Assembly (NCBI GenBank): GCA_964415605.1
Contig: CAYQBA010000023.1
Coordinates: 1 to 34,426, forward strand
DNA length: 34,426 nucleotides
From: UCB3 sp964415605
GTDB lineage: Bacteria; Chloroflexota; Anaerolineae; Epilineales; Epilineaceae
Direction: 5' to 3'
The notes under the pieces were generated by a model that searched no databases, was not told where the DNA came from, and saw only the letters and a program-made list of their open reading frames with translations. Both the position numbers and the translations under genes were made by a program. Shown piece by piece: positions 1-8,528 of the stretch (positions are counted from its first letter, which is position 1; each line of letters begins with the position of its first letter).

Positions 1-123
1 CGCCGCCGGCGCCCCGGCGAGCGGCATCGCCGCCGCGATGGCCGCCGCCACGACGCCCCCGCGCCGCGCCGATGCGCGCTCCGACCTCGGCGCACCGCTG
101 CCTGACACCAATCCGACGGCCAT
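1..123 (-). CDS. N-terminus of an exported protein, cut by window edge
   Basis: An open frame starts at ATG 123-121, 11 bases after the maf stop, and runs off the left edge with no stop (41 codons seen). The visible residues have the form of a signal peptide: a hydrophilic start with an Arg-Arg pair, a hydrophobic Ala/Val-rich core (GGVVAAAIAAAMPLAG) and an Ala-rich possible cleavage region. A GAGGG stretch upstream could serve as ribosome binding site. It would be co-transcribed with maf. No mature domain is visible, so no function can be given. The frame could be chance in DNA this GC-rich, but spacing, start and signal-like content agree. Confidence 0.42.
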   Translation of the reverse strand, partial: MAVGLVSGSGAPRSERASARRGGVVAAAIAAAMPLAGAPAA

Positions 124-134
124 CACGACCGCCC

Positions 135-716
135 TCACCCGCCCAGTCGCGCCAAGAGGTCGAGCGCCACCGCCGTCGGCAGCCCGATCACGTTGGCCTC
201 CGAGCCCTGGAGCGCCGCCACCGGTTTGAACTCCGGGTGTTGGATGGCATAGCCGCCCGCCTTGTCGAACGGGTCGCCGGAAGCGATGTAGGCCTCGACC
301 TCGGCGGCGGAGTAGTGGCGCAGCCATACGCCGGTGCAGCACGTCTCGCGCACGGTCCGCCCCGTGCCGGCGTCGGCGACGACGACGGCGGTCAGCACGA
401 GGTGGCGCCGGCCGCGCAGCCGTGTCAGGTAGTCGCGCGCCGTCTCGGCGGAGTCGGGCTTGCCGAGGATGGCGTCGTCGAGGGCCACGACGGTGTCGGC
501 GGCCAAGATGCGCGCGGGCCCGCCGCCGTGGGCGGCCGCGATCGCCGTGGCCTTCTCGCCGGCCACGCGCAGCGCATAGACCGCCGGCCGCTCGCCCATC
601 CGGGGCGACTCGTCGACGTCGGCCGTGCGGACCTCGAACTCCAGGCCGAGGGCGGCCAGGAGCGCGCGGCGGCGCGGCGAGGCGGATGCGAGCACGAGCG
701 GCGGCGCGGGCGACAT
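135..716 (-). CDS. maf: Maf family nucleotide pyrophosphatase
   Basis: Cytoplasmic nucleoside-triphosphate pyrophosphatase of the Maf/HAM1-like fold, which hydrolyses non-canonical or m5-/pseudo-pyrimidine nucleotides to monophosphates (family knowledge). The 193-residue length is normal for Maf. Visible motifs are the N-terminal SASPRR loop (residues 11-16), ADTVV with its catalytic-type Asp (73-77), GKP (85-87) and the GDPFDKAGGYAIQ block (147-159). The start ATG at 716 sits 7 bases after a TAGAAT -10-like box (729-724), so the transcript may be leaderless. The gene is divergent from the secreted protein at 850, and a partial exported-protein gene follows 11 bases downstream. Family call is secure; the exact substrate is not determinable. 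Confidence 0.95.
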   Translation of the reverse strand: MSPAPPLVLASASPRRRALLAALGLEFEVRTADVDESPRMGERPAVYALRVAGEKATAIAAAHGGGPARILAADTVVALDDAILGKPDSAETARDYLTRLRGRRHLVLTAVVVADAGTGRTVRETCCTGVWLRHYSAAEVEAYIASGDPFDKAGGYAIQHPEFKPVAALQGSEANVIGLPTAVALDLLARLGG

Positions 717-723
717 GTGGGCT

Positions 724-729
724 ATTCTA
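724..729 (-). promoter_or_regulatory. -10 box of maf, leaderless geometry
   Basis: TAGAAT on the minus strand, followed by 7 bases (AGCCCAC) and then the maf ATG. This places the expected transcription start at or one base before the start codon. No good -35 is visible. AT-rich hexamers like this are rare in the surrounding DNA. Confidence 0.45.
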
Positions 730-748
730 CCGTCGATCCCGGGGGTCG

Positions 749-756
749 GCTATCAT
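749..756 (+). promoter_or_regulatory. GCTATCAT, possible -10 for the gene at 850
   Basis: The octamer GCTATCAT contains a plausible -10 (TATCAT at 751-756) and would give a leader of about 85 bases. The same octamer occurs upstream of the subtilase (15566) and the HhH lipoprotein (20631). No convincing -35 is visible. Confidence 0.3.
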
Positions 757-849
757 TCCAGGCCCGCCCGGCGACGCCCACGCGGCCGATGCCGGGGCAG
801 CCGCCGCCCCGTGCCCAAGCCGGCGCCGCTCCCCGTGAGGATAGAGCCC

Positions 850-2265
850 ATGAATCAGCCCCGTTCGGGCGCGACGATCGCCGCCGCCGTGGCACTGCTC
901 GTCGCCGCCAGCGCTTGGACCGCCGCCGCGCACGGCTCGACGCAGCGCTACGCCGATCCCATCGTCCTGTCCGGGGCCGAGCTCGGCGACCTCGTCGGCG
1001 CCCGGCCGGCCGAGATCTCCACGTGGATCTGGCACCATGGCGCCTGGTCGCGCGTGTTGAGCCAGATCGACGAGAAGGATGCCGACGGCCGGTACGCCGC
1101 CGCCGAGGACGACCGCCTGGACGACAACGACGAGTGGGTCGTGGTGCTCGGCGACCTCGGCGAGGCAGCGCCGGCGGATGCCTGGCCAGAGGGCGTGGAT
1201 CGCGCGCATCCCCGCGTCGAGGTGGTCGTCTCCGATCCCGACGACCCGGGCTTCACGGCGCGCTTCTACCTGTTCCGATCCGCGACCGTGCCCCAGCCGG
1301 CGCCGCCGCCGGTGGTCGCCTGGGACCCGGCCACGCGCGAGGTCCGAACGGCCGAATACACCATCGGCCTGGCCGATCAGGCCACGGACCGCTTCATCGG
1401 CGTCAAGCGCCTGAGCCTCTACGACGACCCGGCCGATCTCGTCGATCGGATGAAGATCCGTGGCACGTTGTCCGCGCTCGGCTTCGAGCAACCCCTGACC
1501 GAGGAGTCGCTGATCGACGCGCTGGCGCTCCTCGGCCAAAGCCCGTCGTTCGACCCGGTCATCTACGGCCCGCTGCGCGTGGTGCTCAGCGCGGACGGCG
1601 GCTTCGCGTACGCCAACCGGTTCGCGCTCTTCGGAGGGTTCGGCGCGCTGTCCGACCTCGGTGGCGGGGCGCTGCCGGTGGACCTCAAGAACGCCCGGCT
1701 TTCGCTGGACTGGTCGCCCGAGGCGTCGGGCGCCATCTACGCCGACCCCAACATCCCGGCCGGCGTGCCCGTCGACGGCGAGCCGGACGCCGTGCCCGAG
1801 GCGCCCGTGCCGGCGTGGCGCGAGGTGACCTTCACGGCGGGGCGGCTTGCCCTGCTGTCCGCCGCCGTGCCGGCGGCGTCGGGCGCGCGGGTCTACTACA
1901 AGGACGACGCGGCCATCGACGCCGCCGACACGGGCGACCAACGGTCCTTCGGCGACACCGGCGTCACCGCCCCGACGTTGAGGGAGCTGATCGAGACCGG
2001 CTTCCCGGGCGAGGCGGTGGTCCTGCCGATCGGCCGCAACGTCACGGCCGCCCAGCTCGTCGCCAACCGCCGCGCGCCGCTCGTCGCCGAAGTCGCCGGC
2101 GGCTCCACCCGGCCGACGTCGGCCGCGACCACCGCCGCGCCGCCGACCGCCACGCCCACCCGCACGCCCATCCGCGTGCCGTCCGCGACGCTCACCCCCG
2201 GCCGGCCGGTGCTGTGGACGAGCTTCTACCTGCCGTTCGCCGGCCTCGGATGGCGACGGCCGTGA
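850..2265 (+). CDS. secreted protein of unknown function
   Basis: A 471-residue protein. I chose ATG 850 because GAGG lies 9 bases upstream and residues 1-27 form a signal peptide (hydrophobic core IAAAVALLVAASAWTAAA). The mature part is Asp-rich and acidic, with no domain I recognise. Around residues 30-75 it describes a compact beta-rich region with a WIWHHGAWSR stretch. Near the C-terminus there is a Thr/Pro/Ala linker (PTATPTRTPIR) followed by a short aromatic end containing FYLPFAG. This linker-plus-YLP ending is common in exported proteins of Chloroflexota, as I recall it, and may be a surface-anchoring or sorting tail. The gene is followed 120 bases later by rnz on the same strand. Export is well supported; role unknown. 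Confidence 0.75.
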   Translation: MNQPRSGATIAAAVALLVAASAWTAAAHGSTQRYADPIVLSGAELGDLVGARPAEISTWIWHHGAWSRVLSQIDEKDADGRYAAAEDDRLDDNDEWVVVLGDLGEAAPADAWPEGVDRAHPRVEVVVSDPDDPGFTARFYLFRSATVPQPAPPPVVAWDPATREVRTAEYTIGLADQATDRFIGVKRLSLYDDPADLVDRMKIRGTLSALGFEQPLTEESLIDALALLGQSPSFDPVIYGPLRVVLSADGGFAYANRFALFGGFGALSDLGGGALPVDLKNARLSLDWSPEASGAIYADPNIPAGVPVDGEPDAVPEAPVPAWREVTFTAGRLALLSAAVPAASGARVYYKDDAAIDAADTGDQRSFGDTGVTAPTLRELIETGFPGEAVVLPIGRNVTAAQLVANRRAPLVAEVAGGSTRPTSAATTAAPPTATPTRTPIRVPSATLTPGRPVLWTSFYLPFAGLGWRRP

Positions 2266-2385
2266 GGCGCGCGCCGAACGCGCGTCTCCGACCGGATCCG
2301 GCGTGGCGGGGCCTGGCGCCGGCGATCGCCGGAGACGTGCGGCCTTCTTCGCGATCCGCTTCGGGGCCGGCCCGGGTTCAAGCCG

Positions 2386-3363
2386 GTGTTTGAGGTCGTC
2401 TTCCTCGGCACGTCGGCCTCGGCGCCGTCGGTCCGGCGCGGGCTGCCGGCCACCATGGTGCTGTACCGCGACCGACGCTTTCTGGTCGACGCCGGCGAAG
2501 GCACGCAGCGCCAGCTCCTGCGCTCGGGCCTCGGCTTCAAGCGCCTGGACACCATCTTGCTGACGCACGGGCACCTCGACCATATCCTCGGGCTCGGCGG
2601 CATCGCCAGCACGTTCGCGCGCTGGGAAGCGGCCGAGCAGCTGACCATCCACGGCGGACGCTGGGCGCTGGAACGGGTCCGCGAACTGATGGACGTGGTG
2701 GTCAAGGGCGACGAGCCCGGCTTCAAGCTGATCTACGCGCCGCTCGCGGCCGGCCCGGTGCTGCGCGCCGGGGACCTCGAGGTGTCGGCATTCCCCGTCA
2801 AGCACCGCGGCAGCGGCAACTTCGGTTTCGTGTTCCAGGAGCGATCACGGCGGCCGTTCCTGGTCGAGCGCGCCGAGGCCTTGGGCGTGCCGATCGGGCC
2901 GGTGCGGCGCCAGCTGGTGGAGGGCCACGCCATCACGCTGGCCGACGGGCGCGTGATCCAGCCGGGCGACGTCCTGGGCCCCGCCACGCCGGGAACGCGG
3001 CTGGTGTACATCGGCGACGTGGCCGACGTGTCGGACCTCGCGCCGGTGGTGGCGGGCGCGGACCTCCTGATCTGCGAGAGCACCTATTTGTGGGCCGATC
3101 GCGACATCGCCCGGCAGTACGGACACGTGACGGCCCGCGAGGTCGCCGAGCTGGCCCGCGACGGCGGGGCGAGCGCACTCATCCTCAACCATGTGTCGCG
3201 GCGCTACCCCAGCCGGGAGATCCGGGCCGAGGCGCGCGCGATCTTCCCCGGCACCGTCGTCGCCGACGATCTGCAGCACTACCAGATCCGCCCCGGGGAG
3301 CTGCGGCGGCTGGAGCCCGCGCGCGTCGACGAAGCGACCCTGGAGATCGGCGGACTCGACTGA
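2386..3363 (+). CDS. rnz: ribonuclease Z (tRNA 3'-end endonuclease)
   Basis: Metallo-beta-lactamase-fold endonuclease that cuts the 3' trailer from tRNA precursors in the cytoplasm. The 325-residue protein starts with the typical MFEVVFLGTSASAPS strand using a GTG start at 2386. Key features are FLVDAGEGTQRQL (residues 32-44), the zinc motif THGHLDHILGLGG (60-72, ligands H61, H63, D65, H66), a flexible-arm region, YIGDVADV with a metal-binding Asp (near 208-215), CESTY, a GHVTA histidine and LNHVSRRY near residue 272. Length matches the short bacterial RNase Z. There is no obvious Shine-Dalgarno before the GTG; a gap of 120 bases separates it from the previous gene. An arylsulfatase-like relative is possible, but the AGEGTQRQLL segment favours RNase Z. 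Confidence 0.93.
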   Translation: MFEVVFLGTSASAPSVRRGLPATMVLYRDRRFLVDAGEGTQRQLLRSGLGFKRLDTILLTHGHLDHILGLGGIASTFARWEAAEQLTIHGGRWALERVRELMDVVVKGDEPGFKLIYAPLAAGPVLRAGDLEVSAFPVKHRGSGNFGFVFQERSRRPFLVERAEALGVPIGPVRRQLVEGHAITLADGRVIQPGDVLGPATPGTRLVYIGDVADVSDLAPVVAGADLLICESTYLWADRDIARQYGHVTAREVAELARDGGASALILNHVSRRYPSREIRAEARAIFPGTVVADDLQHYQIRPGELRRLEPARVDEATLEIGGLD

Positions 3364-3419
3364 CACGCCCACGCCCATGCCGGGCCCGCCTGGCCGGTGC
3401 GTTCACCGGCCGCCTGCTG

Positions 3420-3425
3420 TATAAT
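3420..3425 (+). promoter_or_regulatory. -10 box (TATAAT) of the glycan operon
   Basis: Consensus TATAAT with 8 bases to ATG 3434, which puts the expected transcription start about 2 bases before the start codon. A weak -35-like TGCGTT lies 16 bases upstream. There is no room for a Shine-Dalgarno, so the first gene is probably translated from a leaderless mRNA. Confidence 0.6.
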
Positions 3426-3433
3426 GGACGATC

Positions 3434-4648
3434 ATGCCCGATCGACCGCACCCGTCCCCGCGGGTCGGGTTCAATGCCGCGCTCTTCTCGCCGACGCATG
3501 ACTATCGTGCCGCGGGGATCCACCGCTACATCGCCGCGCTGCTGGAAGCCCAGGCCCGCGAGGGCGGCGTGCGCCAGACGGTGTTCGCGCCCGGGGCGGC
3601 GGCCCGCGATGCCCTGCGCGCCATCCTGCCGATCGCCGACGTCCGCGCCGCACCGGCGGCCATCCGGCGGCCGCTCCCGCGCATCCTGTGGGAGCAGGCC
3701 GCCTTGCCGTTGGCGCTGTCACGCGCCGGCGTCGACGTCTACCACGGCCCGGCCTATGGGATGCCCGCGCTCGCGCGCGTGCCGTCGATCGTGACGGTGC
3801 ACGACCTGGCCTTCTTCCGCGTCCCCGAGACGTTCCCGCGCGCCCAGGGCTTTTACCTGCGTGCCGCGACGCGGTTGTCGGTTCGGCGGGCCGCGGCGCT
3901 CGTCGCCGTGTCGAGCCACACCCGCCGCGAGCTGATCGACGTGCTCGGCGCGGCCCCGGAGCGCGTCCATGTCGTGCCGAACGGGGCCGACGGGACGTTC
4001 CGGCCCCTGCCGCCCGCGGACGTCGCGGCCTGGCGCCGGCGGGCGGGGCTGCCCGAGCGGTTCTTCCTGACCGTCGGCACGCTGCAGCCGCGCAAGAACG
4101 TCGGCGCACTCCTGGCGGCGCAGGCGCGCATGCGGGCGACCGACCCCGACGTCCCCGACCTCGTGGTGGCCGGCGCACCCGGCTGGGGCGACGAGGATCC
4201 GCGGCGGCGCGTCGCGGAGCTCGGCCTGACGGGCCACGTCCATTTTCCCGGCTACCTGCCACCCGACGATTTGCCCAAGCTGTACAACGCCGCCCTGGCC
4301 TTCGCCTGCCCGTCGCGCTACGAGGGCTTTGGGCTGCCGGTGCTCGAAGCGATGGCCTGCGGCACGCCGGTGGTGGTCTCGAACGCCACCAGCCTGCCTG
4401 AGGTGGCCGGGGCCGCCGCGATCCTCGTCGAACCGGATGACATCGCGGGCTGGGCGGCGGCGCTGAGCGCCCTCGCCGCCGAGCCGGCCCGCCGAGCCGA
4501 CATGGCGGAGGCCGGGCTGGCGCGGGCGGCGCGCTTTACCTGGGCGCGCGCCGCCCGCGAGACCACCGCCGTGTACCGTCACGCGTTGACCGGCGCGGCG
4601 CGATTGGCCACGACCCCAGGCCGACTGGAGGCGCCGCGTGGCCGTTGA
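3434..4648 (+). CDS. GT4-family glycosyltransferase
   Basis: A retaining GT-B glycosyltransferase (GT4-like) that transfers a nucleotide-sugar-derived residue to a glycan acceptor at the inner face of the membrane. The 404-residue protein shows an N-terminal acceptor domain with GIHRYI (residues 28-33) and VTVHDLAFF (120-128), the domain junction VPNGAD (181-186), FLTVGTLQPRKN (211-222), FPGYLP (271-276), and the donor-site EX7E motif from E297 to E305 in SRYEGFGLPVLEAMACGTP. It is the first gene of a six-gene run and overlaps the next by 11 bases. With only one transferase here, it probably adds one sugar of a surface polysaccharide or glycolipid. Sugar and acceptor are unknown. Confidence 0.93.
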   Translation: MPDRPHPSPRVGFNAALFSPTHDYRAAGIHRYIAALLEAQAREGGVRQTVFAPGAAARDALRAILPIADVRAAPAAIRRPLPRILWEQAALPLALSRAGVDVYHGPAYGMPALARVPSIVTVHDLAFFRVPETFPRAQGFYLRAATRLSVRRAAALVAVSSHTRRELIDVLGAAPERVHVVPNGADGTFRPLPPADVAAWRRRAGLPERFFLTVGTLQPRKNVGALLAAQARMRATDPDVPDLVVAGAPGWGDEDPRRRVAELGLTGHVHFPGYLPPDDLPKLYNAALAFACPSRYEGFGLPVLEAMACGTPVVVSNATSLPEVAGAAAILVEPDDIAGWAAALSALAAEPARRADMAEAGLARAARFTWARAARETTAVYRHALTGAARLATTPGRLEAPRGR

Positions 4649-6143
4649 CAGCCCTCCCGGCGGCATCCCCGCCGCCGCGCCCGACCGCGGCAACGACCCG
4701 ATCCGGCCGCGCGCGCGGGATGCCGCGATCGAGCATGGAGGCCTCGGCCGGCTCGGGCTGGTGGTCGCCGACGCCGTCATCATCAACCTGGCCTTTTTCG
4801 CCGCGCATTGGCTGCGCTACGAGGCCGAGATCGGCGGCCCGATCGGCGCGTACATCCCGTACCGCGGCTACGCGCCTTGGGGCGCGGCCCTGACCGTCAT
4901 CCTGCTCGCCGCCTACTCCCTCGACGGGCTCTACACGACGCGGCGCCGGGCTTCGTGGCTCGTCACCACCTACAGCATCGCCACGTCCTCATTCGTCGGC
5001 GTCGCGTTCCTGACCGTCCTCTTGTACGGCGTGCGGCCCGAAGCCGAGAGCCGGCTGGTGCTGCCGTACGCGGCTGGCCTCATCACCGTGTTCGTCAGCG
5101 CCGGGCGATGGGTGGACGTCGCCCGCTACCGCGGCGAGATCCGCCGCGGCGTCGGCGTACGGAACGTGCTCCTGGTGGGTGCCGGCGAGGTCGGTCGCGC
5201 CGTCATGCGCAACATCATCGCGCAGCCGGACCTCGGCTACCGGGTGATCGGGTTCCTCGACGACAACCCCACGAAGCAGGCACGGGCCATCGGCCGCTTC
5301 CAGCCGCTCGGCGGCAGCGTCGACCTGGGGCGCGTCCTGCGCCGCGAGCCCGTCGACCTGGTGATCATCACGCTGCCGTGGCGGTCGCGCGATCGCATCA
5401 TCCTGCTCGTCAACACCTGTGAGTCGGCCGGCATCGCCGTCCGCATCGTGCCCGACCTGTTCCAGCTCAGCCTCAATCGGGTCGACATGGACTCGCTGTC
5501 GGGCATCCCGCTGATCGCGGTGCGCGAGCCGGTCATCCACGGCTGGACCTACCGCATCAAGCGCGCGATGGACATCGGCCTGGCCGGCCTGATGCTGGCC
5601 GTGCACGCCCCGGTGCTGCTCGCGATCGCCGCCGCGATCAAGGTCGATTCGCCGGGCCCCGTCCTCTATCGCCAGACGCGCGTGGGGCGCAACGGGCGCG
5701 TGTTCACGTGCTTCAAGTTCCGATCGATGCGCGAAGGCGCCGACGACGACCGCAACGCGCTCCTGGCACACAACGAGGCCACCGGCCCGATCTTCAAGAT
5801 CCGCCAGGACCCCCGGGTCACCCGGGTCGGTCGCGTCATCCGCCGCCTGAGCCTCGACGAGATGCCGCAGCTCTGGAACGTGCTGCGCGGGGATATGAGC
5901 CTGGTCGGCCCGCGCCCGCCGATGCCGTGCGAGGTCGAGAACTACGCCGAATGGCACCTGCGCCGGTTGGACATCGCCCCGGGCCTCACCGGCTTGTGGC
6001 AGGTCAGCGGCCGGTCCGACCTGACGTTCGACGAGATGGTCATGCTCGACCTGTTCTATGCCGAGAACTGGTCGCTTGGTCTCGACCTCAAGATCATGTT
6101 GCGGACCGTGCCCACCGTCCTGCGCGGCACCGGCGCCTACTAG
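4638..6143 (+). CDS. polyprenyl-phosphate sugar-1-phosphate transferase
   Basis: Membrane enzyme that starts exopolysaccharide repeat units by moving a sugar-1-phosphate from UDP-sugar to undecaprenyl phosphate (WcaJ/WbaP-like, PNPT superfamily). The 501 residues comprise an N-terminal block of about four membrane segments (36-58, 82-95, 112-130, 140-156), a Rossmann-like CoA-binding-type domain with VLLVGAGEVGRAV (177-189), a membrane segment at 309-335 and the bacterial sugar transferase domain (305-495). That domain has VGRNGRVFTCFKFRSM, RRLSLDEMPQLWNVLRGDMS (402-421), VGPRPP and PGLTGLWQVSGRS. I used GTG 4638, which overlaps the preceding gene by 11 bases, since the reading frame starts cleanly there. 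Sugar specificity (glucose or galactose) cannot be read from sequence. Confidence 0.95.
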   Translation: MAVDSPPGGIPAAAPDRGNDPIRPRARDAAIEHGGLGRLGLVVADAVIINLAFFAAHWLRYEAEIGGPIGAYIPYRGYAPWGAALTVILLAAYSLDGLYTTRRRASWLVTTYSIATSSFVGVAFLTVLLYGVRPEAESRLVLPYAAGLITVFVSAGRWVDVARYRGEIRRGVGVRNVLLVGAGEVGRAVMRNIIAQPDLGYRVIGFLDDNPTKQARAIGRFQPLGGSVDLGRVLRREPVDLVIITLPWRSRDRIILLVNTCESAGIAVRIVPDLFQLSLNRVDMDSLSGIPLIAVREPVIHGWTYRIKRAMDIGLAGLMLAVHAPVLLAIAAAIKVDSPGPVLYRQTRVGRNGRVFTCFKFRSMREGADDDRNALLAHNEATGPIFKIRQDPRVTRVGRVIRRLSLDEMPQLWNVLRGDMSLVGPRPPMPCEVENYAEWHLRRLDIAPGLTGLWQVSGRSDLTFDEMVMLDLFYAENWSLGLDLKIMLRTVPTVLRGTGAY

Positions 6144-6166
6144 GCGTGGGCCGCGGTCGCCGCACC

Positions 6167-7414
6167 ATGACGCGCCAGCGGGGCGGCCTCGCCCGCCTGG
6201 CCCGCGCCACGCTGGGCTGCACCGCTGTGCTGGCCGCCACGCTGGCCGCGGCGCAGCCGGCGGCGCCGCTCAAAGTGGGGTATCCCATCGGGCAGATCCT
6301 CCCCGACGGCGAGCTGGTCTACGGCCCCACCCTGTTTCAGTGGGACACGCGCGCGTTCGTGTCGGCCGCCGGCGGCTACCTGGCGCGCTACAGCGAGACG
6401 GTGGACGGCGAGGTGCTCGACGGGGCGGGCATCGTGCAGCGCGTCGCCGAGGACTTCAGCGTCGGGCCGCGGCTGCTCCTGGCGCTGATCGAGATGCACG
6501 GCGGCTGGGTGCGCGATCCCGATCCCGCCGAGCGCGCGTTCCCCGTCGGCGAGCCGCTCCCAGGCCTCCACGCCGGGCTGTCGGCCGCCGCCGACGCGAT
6601 CAACGCGCACTACTATGCCCATCGGTTCGGCAACAAGCGGTCCGCGGCGACGGTCGACGGCGCCGTCGTCGACATGCCGGGCACGAACGCGGCGTCGTAC
6701 GCGCTCCTGGCCTATCTGGGCCGCGACGCGGCGGCCGGCGCATGGCCCGGGCTCGAGGCACCAACCCGCTTCTACGCGGCTTGGACCACGCTGTTTGGCG
6801 ACCCGCTGCGTTTCGCGGTCGGCGGCCTGCCGCTGGACGCCCCGCCCGTGGTCACGGCCGAGCTCCCGTTCGCGCCTGGCGAGATGTGGTACTTCACGGC
6901 GGGCCCCTACAGCCCATGGGGTGCCGGGGGCCCCCGCGCCGCGGTGGACTTCGCCCCGCCGCCCGACGCCGCCACCGGGTGCACGCCGTCCACCGCATGG
7001 GTCACCGCCGCGGCCGCCGGGCGGGTCGTGCGATCGCGGGCGTCGGGCGTGGCCGTCAACCTCGGGGGCGACCCGTACGAGGGGCGAGGCTGGGTGCACG
7101 TGTACGCGCACCTCAGCCCGGTGGACCGCGCGCCGGTGGGCGCCAGGGTCGCCGCCGGCGACCGGCTGGGCCATCCGTCGTGCGACGGCGGCCTGCCGAC
7201 CCAGACCCGCGTGTCGTTCGCGCGCAAGTATCACGGCGAGTGGGTGCCCGCCGACGACCCCCGCGCGCCGATGGTGCTCGGGGGCTGGGCGGCGCTGCCG
7301 GGAGCGCTGCCGGGGGAAGGCAGCCTGATCCGATCGGGTGCCGGCGTGCGCACGGCCAGCCCGGCGAAGTCGGCCGCCGTCAACGGGATCGTCGCCGGGG
7401 CGGTGGCGCCATGA
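6167..7414 (+). CDS. exported M23-like protein with degenerate metal site
   Basis: A 415-residue exported protein (signal peptide 1-30, start ATG 6167). Residues 85-215 are helical and contain LLLALIEMHGGWV, which resembles the lysozyme/transglycosylase-like module that precedes M23 domains in related proteins. Residues 230-380 align by eye with an M23 (LytM) beta-sheet domain: GGPRAAVDFAPP where HxxxD is expected (R257 for His, D261 kept), VHVYAHLS (H315 kept), and PTQTRVSFARKYHGEW where the HxH motif is expected (R348 and S350 instead). Two of three zinc ligands and one catalytic His are thus missing. It follows the sugar transferase by 23 bases. It is probably not a working endopeptidase; a binding or regulatory role is possible. 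Confidence 0.75.
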   Translation: MTRQRGGLARLARATLGCTAVLAATLAAAQPAAPLKVGYPIGQILPDGELVYGPTLFQWDTRAFVSAAGGYLARYSETVDGEVLDGAGIVQRVAEDFSVGPRLLLALIEMHGGWVRDPDPAERAFPVGEPLPGLHAGLSAAADAINAHYYAHRFGNKRSAATVDGAVVDMPGTNAASYALLAYLGRDAAAGAWPGLEAPTRFYAAWTTLFGDPLRFAVGGLPLDAPPVVTAELPFAPGEMWYFTAGPYSPWGAGGPRAAVDFAPPPDAATGCTPSTAWVTAAAAGRVVRSRASGVAVNLGGDPYEGRGWVHVYAHLSPVDRAPVGARVAAGDRLGHPSCDGGLPTQTRVSFARKYHGEWVPADDPRAPMVLGGWAALPGALPGEGSLIRSGAGVRTASPAKSAAVNGIVAGAVAP

Positions 7415-7439
7415 GCCGGCCTCGCCAGGGGACGCCGCC

Positions 7440-8528
7440 ATGCTGTTGACCCGGGCGCGCCGGGCGATGGGGGCGTGGACGCTCGTGATCGCCGGCATCA
7501 TCGTGGCCGTCACGGCTTATCGCGTGCTGGACCACTTCGACCTCCTGCCGAGCTACGTCTGCCCCGCCCGCCCGGCGTACCGCGACGCCGTGTCGGCGGA
7601 CGCTCGGGGCCAGATCGACCTCCTCTTCGATCACGGGCTGCTCTACTGCAGCCCCATCGAGGCCGGCCTGGCCCGCGTGGACCCGATGATCTACTGGGGC
7701 ACCGACGGCACGCGGTCGATCCTCTTCTTCCAGGCGCGCCCCGGCGCCGACCTGCGCGGCGTCGGCGTGAGCGAGTACTTGTTCGAGGACCGCGACGTCC
7801 CCGGGCCCATCGGGGATGGTACGATGTACGGGTTCCGAATCGAGGACGTCGGGCAGCCGGTCTGGCGCAACCAGGCGCCGGACGACATCCCGACGTGGTT
7901 CTTCCGTGCCGACGGGGCACCGCCCGACTACGACACGACGGTGCAGATCAAGGTCGTCGGCGAGGCCGAAGAGCAGACCGGCACAACGCAGCGCGACTTT
8001 GTGCGCGACCTCGAGTACCTGTGGGCGCTCGTCCGGGGCGACATCCCGTCCGACGGCATCCGCAACATGCGGCGCGCCTGGTCGGTGCCGATCCAGCCGC
8101 GGCGCTGGCGGGCGGTCCGGAGCGACGACCTCAACCCCGCGCTCGCCGACGAGCGCGGGACCTACGATCCGCAGCGCCTGGCGAACGCCGATCTGCCACG
8201 ACCAGCCCTCCTGCAGACGGTGCACGGTCTGCTGGGCAGCACGGTCTGGGTCGCCGGCGTCGTCACCAGCACCCGGCCGGCGCTCGTGCTGGTGGCGGCG
8301 GGCGCCGCCGACGGCGCGCCGGCCATCGAACCCATCGCCTTCGGCCGATGGGGCTCGGCGCTGGGGCCGGTTCACCTCGGGCACTTCGCGTTCCCCCCCC
8401 AGGCGGTGGACCAGTCCTACGAAGCGCGCTACTGGCACGACGGGGCGGCGCGCGGCGCGCGCGCGCCCGACATCACCTGGCCCGTGACGTTCAGCGCGCG
8501 GCCCGTCGGCACGGGGACGCCGCCATGA
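7440..8528 (+). CDS. membrane-anchored protein of unknown function
   Basis: A 362-residue protein with one N-terminal membrane segment (residues 11-30, WTLVIAGIIVAVTAY) after a basic MLLTRARR start, so the rest should face outside. ATG 7440 lies 25 bases after the previous stop, and the gene ends with an ATGA overlap with the next. The outer part has FDHGLLYCSPIEAG, an aromatic and Asp-rich middle, and a C-terminal region of beta character (near 270-345), but no domain I know. There is a possible Cys pair (C39 and C66). The position between an M23-like protein and an IMPase in the glycan operon suggests an envelope task, but that is inference from context only. Confidence 0.7.
   Translation: MLLTRARRAMGAWTLVIAGIIVAVTAYRVLDHFDLLPSYVCPARPAYRDAVSADARGQIDLLFDHGLLYCSPIEAGLARVDPMIYWGTDGTRSILFFQARPGADLRGVGVSEYLFEDRDVPGPIGDGTMYGFRIEDVGQPVWRNQAPDDIPTWFFRADGAPPDYDTTVQIKVVGEAEEQTGTTQRDFVRDLEYLWALVRGDIPSDGIRNMRRAWSVPIQPRRWRAVRSDDLNPALADERGTYDPQRLANADLPRPALLQTVHGLLGSTVWVAGVVTSTRPALVLVAAGAADGAPAIEPIAFGRWGSALGPVHLGHFAFPPQAVDQSYEARYWHDGAARGARAPDITWPVTFSARPVGTGTPP

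Noticed and set aside
2319..2332. CCGGCGATCGCCGG palindrome containing GCGATCGC
   Set aside because: A single GC-rich palindrome of this size is not remarkable here and it is not obviously tied to a promoter or terminator.
72..2393. A 773-codon open frame on the plus strand across maf and the secreted protein
   Set aside because: Composition is Arg/Gly/Ala-heavy with no domain; it is an out-of-frame shadow of two well-supported genes, expected in GC-rich DNA.
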